A stretch of DNA of 64,000 bases from Ezakiella massiliensis (GTDB lineage: Bacteria > Bacillota > Clostridia > Tissierellales > Peptoniphilaceae). The position numbers were made by a program, and so were the translations under genes. The DNA lies in assembly GCF_900120165.1 (NCBI RefSeq), contig NZ_LT635475.1:1-64000 (forward strand). The letters run 5' to 3'. The notes below the pieces were generated by a model. It was not told where the DNA came from. It worked only from the letters and a program-made list of their open reading frames with translations, and did no database searches. The stretch's first letter is position 1, and every line of letters starts with the position of its first letter. Shown in pieces: positions 57,031 to 64,000 of the stretch.

Positions 57031-58854
57031 ATGTGCGGATTTGTTGGAATTATTAATAATAAAAATTTAGATAATATAGAGGCTATGACCAAGGCTATAG
57101 GTCATCGGGGGCCAGATGCTGTAAATTATGATCACGCTATAAATTATGCATTGGGCTTTTGTCGTTTGTCAATAATTGACTTAAATGCACGCAGCAACCA
57201 ACCAATGATCGATGAAAGCCGAGGCATAAGCCTTGTTTTTAATGGGGAAATATATAATTATAAAATTTTAAGAGACCAATTAAAAAACAAGGGCCACGAA
57301 TTTTCAACTGAATCTGACACAGAAGTAGTCTTGAGGTCCTATGAAGAGTGGGGAGAGGACTTTGTAAACCACCTGCGCGGCATGTTCGCCATTGCAATAA
57401 TCGATAGAGACAAGCTTGTACTTGCTCGTGACCATTTTGGTATGAAGCCCTTATATTATGGATATGCCGATGACGGGGCCCTGGTTTTTGGGTCAGAGGT
57501 CAAAGGCCTGATTGCTTATAAAAATATGGCTAGAGAAATAAATGGCAATGAACTGTTTTCTTACCTAGAGCTCCAACACATGGCCGGCGACAATACTATG
57601 ATAAAAAACATCAAGAGATTGCCACATGGGTCAATTGGAATTGTAAATGATATTAATGAAAGCAAAGAAATAAAGATCAAAAAATATTTTTCCTTTAACT
57701 TAACTGACGAAATCAATGACTTGGACCAAGCCGTTGCCTTAATCCAAGAGGCAGTGAAAGAATCTGTGGACCTCCACAAAAACGCTGACGTGCCTCTGGG
57801 CACATTTTTATCGGGGGGCATCGACTCATCGTATATAACTGCACTTACCATGCCCGAGTATACTTTTAGTGTGGGCTTTAAGTCAGCTGACAATAAATTC
57901 GACGAGAGCGTCCACGCCAAAGAACTTTCAGAAATTCTAGGCATCAAAAATCGGACAGAGATAATTGATCCATCAGAAGTTTTAAATAATCTGGACGATA
58001 TTATTTACTACTTGGACGAGCCTCAGGCAAATTTATCAAGTATTCCGCTTTATTTTTTATCAAAACTTGCCCGTGAAGAAGTCACTGTTGTATTATCAGG
58101 CGAGGGAGCAGACGAGCTCTTTGGTGGATACGATGGCTATAGGACTGCAGATAGTCTAAGCAAATATATGAAACTACCTAGGGCCCTCCGCAAATTTAAC
58201 GGCGGTCTGGCAAATATTATTCCTAACCAAAGCATCAAACACAAATTAAAAAAAGGTGCTATGGATGAAAATGAAATATTTATTGGAGAGGCCAATATTG
58301 CGGACGGCGACCAAGTAAGGGAGATTATTACCAAGGCCTATAAAAATGGCTATCCTGCCAGCCAAGAGACCAAAAAATATTTTAAAGGTTTAAGCAAAAT
58401 AAAATCCAAGCAATTGGTTGATTTAAATGTCTTTATGCAAAAGGATATAATTTTAAAAGGCGATAGGATGAGCATGGCCAACAGCTTGGAAGTTCGTATG
58501 CCATTTTTGGACCTGGGCGTCTACGAAGTTGCAAGCAAGCTTACAGATGATTTAAAATTGCAAGCAGGCCTGACCAAGTATGCTCTCAGGATGGCGGCCA
58601 AGGAAAACTTACCTGAGGAATGGTACAATAGGCCAAAGAAAGGTTTCCCAGTTCCCTTTAGGTACTGGCTGCAAGAAGATGATTTTTATAATAAATTTAA
58701 AGAAGTATTTACCAGCCCAGAGACCGCAGAGTTTTTCAAAAGAGACCAGTTAATGAAGCTTCTTGATGACCACAAGGAGGGCAGGGCTCGTAATCACAGA
58801 AGGCTCTACTCGGTTTATGTATTTATGGTTTGGTGCGAAAGGATGGGATTATGA
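57031..58854 (+). CDS. asnB: Asparagine synthase (glutamine-hydrolysing)
   Basis: 607-aa AsnB. The N-terminal glutaminase domain has the catalytic Cys2 (MCGFVGI), RLSIIDLN and FNGEIYNYK; the C-terminal synthetase has the PP-loop PLGTFLSGGIDSSYITAL and SGEGADELFGGY. Residues missing from PurF in this same window are intact here, so glutamine-dependent amidation in general has not been lost. Two bases after the upstream gene; ATGA overlap with pepF. Confidence 0.94.
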   Translation: MCGFVGIINNKNLDNIEAMTKAIGHRGPDAVNYDHAINYALGFCRLSIIDLNARSNQPMIDESRGISLVFNGEIYNYKILRDQLKNKGHEFSTESDTEVVLRSYEEWGEDFVNHLRGMFAIAIIDRDKLVLARDHFGMKPLYYGYADDGALVFGSEVKGLIAYKNMAREINGNELFSYLELQHMAGDNTMIKNIKRLPHGSIGIVNDINESKEIKIKKYFSFNLTDEINDLDQAVALIQEAVKESVDLHKNADVPLGTFLSGGIDSSYITALTMPEYTFSVGFKSADNKFDESVHAKELSEILGIKNRTEIIDPSEVLNNLDDIIYYLDEPQANLSSIPLYFLSKLAREEVTVVLSGEGADELFGGYDGYRTADSLSKYMKLPRALRKFNGGLANIIPNQSIKHKLKKGAMDENEIFIGEANIADGDQVREIITKAYKNGYPASQETKKYFKGLSKIKSKQLVDLNVFMQKDIILKGDRMSMANSLEVRMPFLDLGVYEVASKLTDDLKLQAGLTKYALRMAAKENLPEEWYNRPKKGFPVPFRYWLQEDDFYNKFKEVFTSPETAEFFKRDQLMKLLDDHKEGRARNHRRLYSVYVFMVWCERMGL

Positions 58855-60614
58855 AGAGACAAGATGTAAAAAAAGAATTAACTTGGGATTTGACCGACTT
58901 GGCCAAAGACCATGCAGAATTTGATAGCAAAAATAAATCAGCTATCGAACTTTCTAAAAAACTTAATGGCCTAAAGGGCACAATCAAAACTGCTGATGAC
59001 ATCAACAAGGTCACAGGAATTTTAAATGAAATGTATGAGCTCTTGGACCATACAAATCATTATGCAGACTTGACTTATTCTGTTGACAGCTCTGACGAAG
59101 AAGCCTTTAAACTAGTCACAGAAATGAATAAGGTCAACAAAGAAGTTAGAGAAAACACAATTTTCTTGGAAGACGAGCTCATGAATTTAGATGAAAATCT
59201 TTTGACAGAAGTCATGAACCAATCTCCAGATGCCTTTGTATATATAAGGGAGATTATCAAGAAAAAATCAAGAAAACTTCCTTTTGAAGTTGAAAATGCT
59301 CTTTCAAAATTTTCAGACACCTGGGCGGCTCCTTATGAAATTTCTGAAATAACCAAGAACAACGACATTAGATTTCCAGATTTCCAAGTTAATGGCAAAA
59401 GCTATCCAATGACCTTTGGTTTTTTTGAAGAAAGATACGAGGCAAATTCAGATACAAATTTAAGAAGAGAGGCTCATAGAGTCTTTTATGAAGAAATGAG
59501 AAAATACCAAGCAACCTTGGCGGCCGTTTACAATTCCCAATTAAAAATGGAAAAGGCTTTCAGTGAAGTCAAGGGTTTTGATTCTGTTTTTGATTATCTC
59601 TTGGACATGCAAGATATTTCTAGAGAAAGTTATGAACACCATGTCGATACCATTAAAAACGAATTGCCAAAGGTCATGAGAAAGTATGCCAAGAAAATCA
59701 AAGAAAAATATAAGTTAGATAAGATGACCTATGCAGATTTAAAGGCTCCACTCATGCCAGAATTTGAAAAACATATTAGCATCGAATCCAGCAAGGACTA
59801 TTTGAGTGATGGTTTAAAAATCCTTGGCGACGATTATGTAGCTGATACTTTAAAATATATAGACAATAGATGGATTGACTTTGCAGAGAATGAAGGCAAG
59901 ACTACAGGTGCCTTCTGCGCATCTGTTCACAACGTTCACTCATACGTTCTGATCAGCTGGACAGGCAAGATGGAAGACGTCTTTGTCTTGGCCCACGAAC
60001 TTGGCCACGCAGGTCATGGCAGGTACACGATGAGAAATAATGCCTACCTTAACACTGAGTCATCAATGTATGTGTCCGAATGTCCATCGACTATGAATGA
60101 AATGATTATGAGTAATTATCTGATCAAAAATGCAAACGATGACGAGACCAAAAACTGGGTCTATACACAAATGATCGAAAGAACTTATTATCACAACTTT
60201 GTAACACACGGAATCGAAGCAGTTTTCCAAAGAGAAGTCTTGAGACTAATCGATAAGGGCGAATCTGTTAACGATAAAATTTTAAATAGAATTTTTAGAA
60301 ATGTCCTTGAAGAATTCTGGGGCGATGAAGTTGAAATAATCGATGGCGCTGAACTCACATGGACCAGACAGCCACATTATTATATGGGCCTTTATCCATT
60401 CACTTATCAAGCTGGACTTTCAATTGCCACCAATGTTTTCAAAGAGCTCATGGCTGGCAATGAAAATATTTTAAAACCATATAAGGAAGTCTTGGCAAGT
60501 GGCGGGCACTATTTGCCAAAAGAATGGGCTGGCAAACTTGGCGTAGATATTGAAGGCGACTTTATAAAAGCCACTATAGATTTTATTGGAGAAATTGTTG
60601 ACAAGATAAATTAA
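58851..60614 (+). CDS. pepF: Oligoendopeptidase F (M3B metallopeptidase)
   Basis: 587-aa cytosolic zinc peptidase cleaving short peptides. Zinc motif HELGH in VLAHELGHAGHGRY near residue 382, with a downstream Glu in MYVSECPSTMNEM; the N-terminal LTWDLTDLAKD is typical. The ATG at 58851 overlaps the asnB stop (ATGA); a longer frame from 58830 lies within asnB. It would process peptides brought in by the transporter at 37-43 kb. Last gene of the long pyr-pepF run; no clear terminator is seen after it. Confidence 0.93.
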   Translation: MKRQDVKKELTWDLTDLAKDHAEFDSKNKSAIELSKKLNGLKGTIKTADDINKVTGILNEMYELLDHTNHYADLTYSVDSSDEEAFKLVTEMNKVNKEVRENTIFLEDELMNLDENLLTEVMNQSPDAFVYIREIIKKKSRKLPFEVENALSKFSDTWAAPYEISEITKNNDIRFPDFQVNGKSYPMTFGFFEERYEANSDTNLRREAHRVFYEEMRKYQATLAAVYNSQLKMEKAFSEVKGFDSVFDYLLDMQDISRESYEHHVDTIKNELPKVMRKYAKKIKEKYKLDKMTYADLKAPLMPEFEKHISIESSKDYLSDGLKILGDDYVADTLKYIDNRWIDFAENEGKTTGAFCASVHNVHSYVLISWTGKMEDVFVLAHELGHAGHGRYTMRNNAYLNTESSMYVSECPSTMNEMIMSNYLIKNANDDETKNWVYTQMIERTYYHNFVTHGIEAVFQREVLRLIDKGESVNDKILNRIFRNVLEEFWGDEVEIIDGAELTWTRQPHYYMGLYPFTYQAGLSIATNVFKELMAGNENILKPYKEVLASGGHYLPKEWAGKLGVDIEGDFIKATIDFIGEIVDKIN

Positions 60615-60617
60615 CAC

Positions 60618-60646
60618 TTGACTTAATTAAAGAGATGTGTTATCTT
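60618..60646 (+). promoter_or_regulatory. Promoter of fhs
   Basis: TTGACT, 17 bp, TATCTT with a TG extension at the right place. Leader of about 80 nt without recognised structure. Confidence 0.75.
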
Positions 60647-60733
60647 ATAGTTAGAGTTATTTATCTGTTTAAAGTATATTAATTACGGGTAGAAAACTAA
60701 TGTATGAATTTTAGTTATATAGGAGGTAGAACT

Positions 60734-62404
60734 TTGAAAACAGACGTACAAATTGCTCAAGAAGCAAAAATGAAAAACATTACAGAAATTGCTAGTGGAT
60801 TGGGAATTGATCAAGCAGATTTAATCCAATACGGTCACTACAAGGCAAAAATTGAACCACATGTATATGAAAACTTAAAAGATAAAAAAGATGGTAAGCT
60901 AATCCTAGTTACAGCTATCAACCCAACACCAGCTGGTGAAGGTAAGACAACTGTAAACATCGGTTTGTCAATGGGACTAAACAAAATTGGCAAAAAAGCA
61001 ATCTCAGCTCTTAGAGAACCATCACTTGGACCAAGCTTTGGTGTTAAGGGCGGTGCAGCTGGCGGCGGATACGCACAAGTTGTTCCAATGGAAGACATCA
61101 ACCTTCACTTCACAGGAGACTTCCACGCAATAACATCAGCCAACAACCTAATCTCAGCACTTTTGGATAACCACATCCACCAAGGCAACGAACAACAAAT
61201 CGACGAAAGAAGAATCACATGGAAGAGAGTTGTCGACATGAACGATAGAGCTCTTAGAAATATTGTTGTAGGTTTAGGCGGAGTATCAAACGGCTACCCA
61301 AGACAAGACGGATTTGATATCACAGTTGCCAGTGAAATTATGGCTATCTTATGTCTATCAACAAGCCTTGAAGACTTCAAAGCAAGAGTATCAAAAGTTG
61401 TTATTGGATACAGAAGAGACAAGAGTCCAGTATTCTTAAAAGACATTGGTGGTGAAGGTGCAGTAACACTTCTAATGAAGGATGCTATCCTACCAAACCT
61501 TGTACAAACTCTAGAAAATACACCAGCTATGTTACATGGTGGACCATTTGCAAACATTGCTCACGGATGTAACTCAATCCTAGCAACAAAATACTCATTA
61601 AAACTTGCTGATTACACAGTAACAGAAGCAGGATTCGGTGCAGACCTCGGAGCTGAAAAATTCTTTGACATCAAGTGCGTATACGGTGACCTACATCCAG
61701 ACGCAGTTGTAATCGTTGCTACAATCCGTGCTCTAAAACACCACGGTGGAGCTAAAAAAGAAGAATACGGTCTAGAAAATCTAGAAGCTCTAGAAAAAGG
61801 ATTTGCTAACCTAGAAAAACACATCGAAAACGTTAAGAAATTCGGTGTACCTTCAGTAGTTGCTATCAATAGATTCCCAACAGATACAGAAAACGAAATC
61901 AAACTCCTAACAGAATTAACTGAAAAATCTGGCTCAAAATGCATCTTGACAGAAGTATTTGCTAAGGGTGGCGACGGAGCTATTGATCTAGCTAAAGAAG
62001 TTGTTAGAATTTGTGACGAAGAAGAAAGCCACTTCAAACCACTATACAGCTTAGACATGTCCATCAAAGAAAAGATTGAAACAGTTGCCAAGGAAATTTA
62101 CGGCGCAGGCTCAGTCAACTTCACAAAGGCTGCATTAAATTCAATCAAACAAATCGAAGCAAACGGCATGGACAAAGTTCCAGTATGTATGGCAAAGACT
62201 CAATATTCCTTGTCTGATGACCAAACTCTACTTGGCAGACCAGAGGGATTTGAAATAACAATTAGAGAAGTTAGAATCTCTAACGGTGCAGGATTCGTTG
62301 TAGCCTTAACAGGTGATATTATGACAATGCCTGGACTACCAAAGGTTCCTGCAGCAAACAATATCGACATTTTACCAAACGGACAAATCGTCGGATTATT
62401 CTAA
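60734..62404 (+). CDS. fhs: Formate--tetrahydrofolate ligase
   Basis: 556-aa FTHFS making 10-formyl-THF from formate, THF and ATP. P-loop [43 protein letters not shown] and the C-terminal [13 protein letters not shown] are diagnostic. The start is taken as TTG at 60734, since aggaggt lies 6 bases before it and the family length then fits; the ATG at 60704 lies upstream of that ribosome binding site without one of its own. Supplies formyl groups to PurN, PurH and initiator tRNA. Confidence 0.95.
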   Translation: MKTDVQIAQEAKMKNITEIASGLGIDQADLIQYGHYKAKIEPHVYENLKDKKDGKLILVTAINPTPAGEGKTTVNIGLSMGLNKIGKKAISALREPSLGPSFGVKGGAAGGGYAQVVPMEDINLHFTGDFHAITSANNLISALLDNHIHQGNEQQIDERRITWKRVVDMNDRALRNIVVGLGGVSNGYPRQDGFDITVASEIMAILCLSTSLEDFKARVSKVVIGYRRDKSPVFLKDIGGEGAVTLLMKDAILPNLVQTLENTPAMLHGGPFANIAHGCNSILATKYSLKLADYTVTEAGFGADLGAEKFFDIKCVYGDLHPDAVVIVATIRALKHHGGAKKEEYGLENLEALEKGFANLEKHIENVKKFGVPSVVAINRFPTDTENEIKLLTELTEKSGSKCILTEVFAKGGDGAIDLAKEVVRICDEEESHFKPLYSLDMSIKEKIETVAKEIYGAGSVNFTKAALNSIKQIEANGMDKVPVCMAKTQYSLSDDQTLLGRPEGFEITIREVRISNGAGFVVALTGDIMTMPGLPKVPAANNIDILPNGQIVGLF

Positions 62405-62414
62405 GGAGGAAATT

Positions 62415-62717
62415 ATGGATTATAACTCAAGACTAAAAAGCGAACAAACAGATAGCTTTTTCGAAGCGATTTTAAAGCTCGAAACAATTGAAGAATGCTA
62501 CAGATTTTTTGAAGATATCTGCACAATTAAAGAAATTCAAGCAATTTCACAACGCTTAGAAGTAGCAAAACAACTTCGCGAAAACAAGACCTACAATGAA
62601 ATTGAAGCTGAAACTGGTGCTTCAACAGCAACTATCAGCAGAATTAATCGTGCATTAAACTACGGAGCAGACGGCTACAACTTAATCTTTAAAAAATTAG
62701 GATTATTCGAGGACTAA
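62415..62717 (+). CDS. YerC/YecD family TrpR-like regulator
   Basis: 100-aa all-helical DNA-binding protein of the TrpR-related YerC family. ICTIKEIQAISQRLEVAKQL and the helix-turn-helix YNEIEAETGASTATISRINRAL are characteristic. In other Firmicutes YerC lies near various genes and its ligand is unknown. RBS aaggagga; 10 bases after fhs, so it is in the fhs operon. Confidence 0.85.
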   Translation: MDYNSRLKSEQTDSFFEAILKLETIEECYRFFEDICTIKEIQAISQRLEVAKQLRENKTYNEIEAETGASTATISRINRALNYGADGYNLIFKKLGLFED

Positions 62718-62720
62718 GCT

Positions 62721-63089
62721 ATGGCCAATGAATCCCAGGAGATGTATCTAAAGACAATTCTTTTGCTACATCTAAGAAACAAATCAGCCAGAAGTGTTGA
62801 TGTTGCGAATGAATTGGGATATTCGAAAGCAAGTGTATCAAGAGCAGTTGGTATATTAAAAGACGAAGATTATATCACAATTGAACAAGGAGGCACCCTG
62901 GCATTTACAGAGGAGGGCAGAAAAAAAGCCCTGGAGGTCTACGATAAATATATCTTTATCAAAGATGCTCTGATGATGATCGGTGTTGACGAAGAAACGG
63001 CTCATGAAGACGCTTGTAAGCTTGAGCATGTTTTGAGTGATAAATCGATTAAAAAAATAAAAGACTTAGTAATGAACAAAAGACGCTAG
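62721..63089 (+). CDS. DtxR-family metal-dependent regulator
   Basis: 122-aa DtxR/MntR-like repressor without SH3 domain. N-terminal helix ESQEMYLKTILLL matches the TTEMYLRTI of DtxR (Met10 ligand); the HTH is SVDVANELGYSKASVSRAVGIL. The dimer region HEDACKLEHVLSD matches the DtxR ligands His98, Cys102, Glu105 and His106 and not the Glu-rich MntR site. A metal-responsive repressor of Fe/Mn type is inferred; the transporter at 23.8 kb is a candidate target. Three bases after the YerC-like gene, overlapping the operon terminator at its stop codon. Confidence 0.82.
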   Translation: MANESQEMYLKTILLLHLRNKSARSVDVANELGYSKASVSRAVGILKDEDYITIEQGGTLAFTEEGRKKALEVYDKYIFIKDALMMIGVDEETAHEDACKLEHVLSDKSIKKIKDLVMNKRR

Positions 63090-63106
63090 CTGTAGCGTCT
63101 TTTTTC
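63079..63106 (+). terminator. Terminator of the fhs operon
   Basis: Stem aagacgcta / tagcgtctt with a short loop and a T-run; it includes the last stop codon of the operon. Confidence 0.88.
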
Positions 63107-63241
63107 TTATGGAAATATATGAAGAGGCAATGATTTATATTAATTTCTTAATCACGATTATTGATAAATAAATATTCTAAATACCTCTGACTTTTAAAAG
63201 CAATTATTAACTAAAAATACAAATTTACTCACTCACAAAAC

Positions 63242-63270
63242 TTGAAAAAGCAAAACTCTTGAGTTATAAT
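63242..63270 (+). promoter_or_regulatory. Promoter of the 6S-like RNA
   Basis: TTGAAA, 17 bp, TATAAT. Start expected near 63277, just where the terminal stem of the RNA begins. Confidence 0.82.
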
Positions 63271-63276
63271 ATATAT

Positions 63277-63468
63277 AGACCTACAAGGTGCGTTATGTTT
63301 TTTAATTCAACCGACAAATTAACTTAGGGAAACCTTATGTGTGCGACCTGGACAATATGCCTCTTCGTGTGGACATTGTACACTCGCACCAATTACCCAC
63401 CTGTTCATGGCGGGTGTGAATTACAAGACGGACGGCCTATGTGGGCCACCCCTTTGGGGTGTTTTTTT
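63277..63468 (+). ncRNA. ssrS: Structured non-coding RNA, probably 6S RNA
   Basis: About 190 nt between a sigma-A promoter and an intrinsic terminator (cacccc-ttt-ggggtg plus seven T), with no ORF. It folds into one long irregular hairpin: terminal stem cctaca+agg (63280-63288) with cct+tgtggg (63436-63445), inner stem taattca (63303) with tgaatta (63417), apical stem gtgcga (63341) with tcgcac (63384), and a small side hairpin cacctg/cgggtg (63398-63416) on the 3' side of the open middle. Length, central bubble and side hairpin match the 6S RNA plan (an RNA polymerase decoy). Identity as 6S is inferred from structure. Confidence 0.62.
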
Positions 63469-63581
63469 ATTGAAAATATATTTTTTAGAGCAAAATAAGT
63501 TTTTATTTTGCTCTTTTTTTATAAAATACAAAAGAAAAAACACTAAAGATTGCATATATCAATAATTGTAACCAAAATGTA

Positions 63582-63611
63582 TTGTGTAATTGATAGAAAA
63601 TAGGGTATAAT
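63582..63611 (+). promoter_or_regulatory. Promoter of the terminal secreted-protein gene
   Basis: TTGTGT, 18 bp, TATAAT, followed by a leader of about 65 nt. Confidence 0.65.
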
Positions 63612-63684
63612 ACGAATGTTAGTCACAAAATCGTTTTGAAAGAAATTTTTATATTAAATTTTGTAAATTAGAAAGGAAGGATAA

Positions 63685-64000
63685 ATGAATAAGAATGTAA
63701 ATTCGCCAAAAGACATAAACGAATACAAAATCGTCGTCCCTATGTCCAATGAAGCAGTAAACAAAATTAAATCAAATATTACTAAGTCAATCTTAGGAGT
63801 CTCTATAGCTGGGGTCATGATTGCAGGTGCAGCCACACAAGTTAAGGCTGAAACTGTTGAAAACCCAACTGCTATAGTTCAAGAAGCAAAAGAAGAGGTA
63901 AGAACACAATATGATCAAGAAATTGCATCTATTTTAAAAAGCAATTCTTCTACTGAAGATGAAGAAGTCGCTGAATTAAAAAGTGCAACAGTGAACCTTG
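63685..64000 (+). CDS. Secreted or surface protein, N-terminal part (runs off the window)
   Basis: At least 105 residues, open at the window end. RBS gaaaggaagg precedes the ATG. About 35 hydrophilic residues (NKNVNSPKDINEYKIVVP and on) come before a hydrophobic segment SILGVSIAGVMIAGAATQ ending in VKAE, which looks like a signal peptide with an unusually long n-region and an A-x-A-like cut site. After it comes an acidic, helical stretch (QEAKEEVRTQYDQEIASIL). Family cannot be told from the fragment; cell-wall hydrolases and adhesins of Firmicutes often start this way. Confidence 0.6.
   Translation, partial: MNKNVNSPKDINEYKIVVPMSNEAVNKIKSNITKSILGVSIAGVMIAGAATQVKAETVENPTAIVQEAKEEVRTQYDQEIASILKSNSSTEDEEVAELKSATVNL

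Overview
The window is a stretch of chromosome from a low-GC, Gram-positive, anaerobic-type Firmicute. The gene set and protein style (split GcvPA/GcvPB, Fhs, tyrosine phenol-lyase, PyrI together with PyrK, YitT paralogues, several lipobox transport proteins) fit the Peptoniphilaceae/Tissierellia (Peptoniphilus, Anaerococcus and relatives). That placement is an inference from gene content, not a computed phylogeny. No phage, insertion sequence, CRISPR array or plasmid gene was seen. This is core-chromosome DNA with unusual variants inside otherwise standard genes and many readable RNA switches.

Layout. 0-4.1 kb: 23S and 5S rRNA followed by ten tRNA genes (Asn, fMet, Glu, Val, Asp, Tyr, Gly, Gly, Arg, Arg). 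4.1-6.2 kb: rpsT, a Nudix hydrolase, rplM-rpsI. 6.7-11.1 kb: glycine cleavage operon gcvT-gcvH-gcvPA-gcvPB. 11.1-13.1 kb: a YitT-family membrane protein and a secreted stalk-domain protein. 13.1-19.5 kb: a ykkC-class (probable PRPP) riboswitch controlling purE-purF-purM-purN-purH and a purine permease. 19.6-23.3 kb: a small membrane protein, then on the minus strand folC and two tandem YitT paralogues. 23.7-27.4 kb: Mn/Zn/Fe-type metal ABC transporter. 27.5-29.0 kb (minus): metK under a SAM-I riboswitch, followed by an unlisted 34-aa membrane ORF. 29.1-37.0 kb: guaB, then rpmH-rnpA-yidD-yidC-khpB-mnmE-mnmG-rsmG. 37.1-42.8 kb: a Tyr-rich leader ORF with a terminator, then a dipeptide/oligopeptide ABC transporter. 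42.8-46.2 kb (minus): pstS-pstC-pstA-pstB. 46.3-49.1 kb: a DUF2089/DUF4097 pair, a small secreted protein, and ogt (minus). 49.2-50.8 kb: tyrosine phenol-lyase. 50.8-60.6 kb: pyr attenuator and pyrB-pyrI-pyrF-pyrK-pyrD-pyrE, running on into an AcpS-NnrD fusion, a TPR-like membrane protein, asnB and pepF. 60.6-63.1 kb: fhs with two small regulators. 63.2-63.5 kb: a 6S-like non-coding RNA. The window ends inside a secreted-protein gene.

How it fits together. The contents centre on nitrogen, one-carbon and nucleotide metabolism. Glycine cleavage gives methylene-THF, ammonia and CO2, Fhs makes formyl-THF, and PurN and PurH consume formyl-THF. Tyrosine phenol-lyase and peptide uptake point to amino-acid fermentation with free ammonia. 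Against this background the most striking observation is that PurF has lost its glutaminase nucleophile (Cys replaced by Ser), the oxyanion Asn (now Asp) and the Bacillus-type Fe-S cysteines, while its phosphoribosyltransferase motifs remain. It may therefore use ammonia. Other points worth checking are the AcpS-NnrD fusion, the leader-ORF/terminator arrangement before the peptide transporter, the three-way pyr attenuator, the intrinsic terminator directly in front of mnmE, the small ORF after metK, and the metal permease carrying a winged-helix tail. No wholly unknown multi-gene system was recognised.
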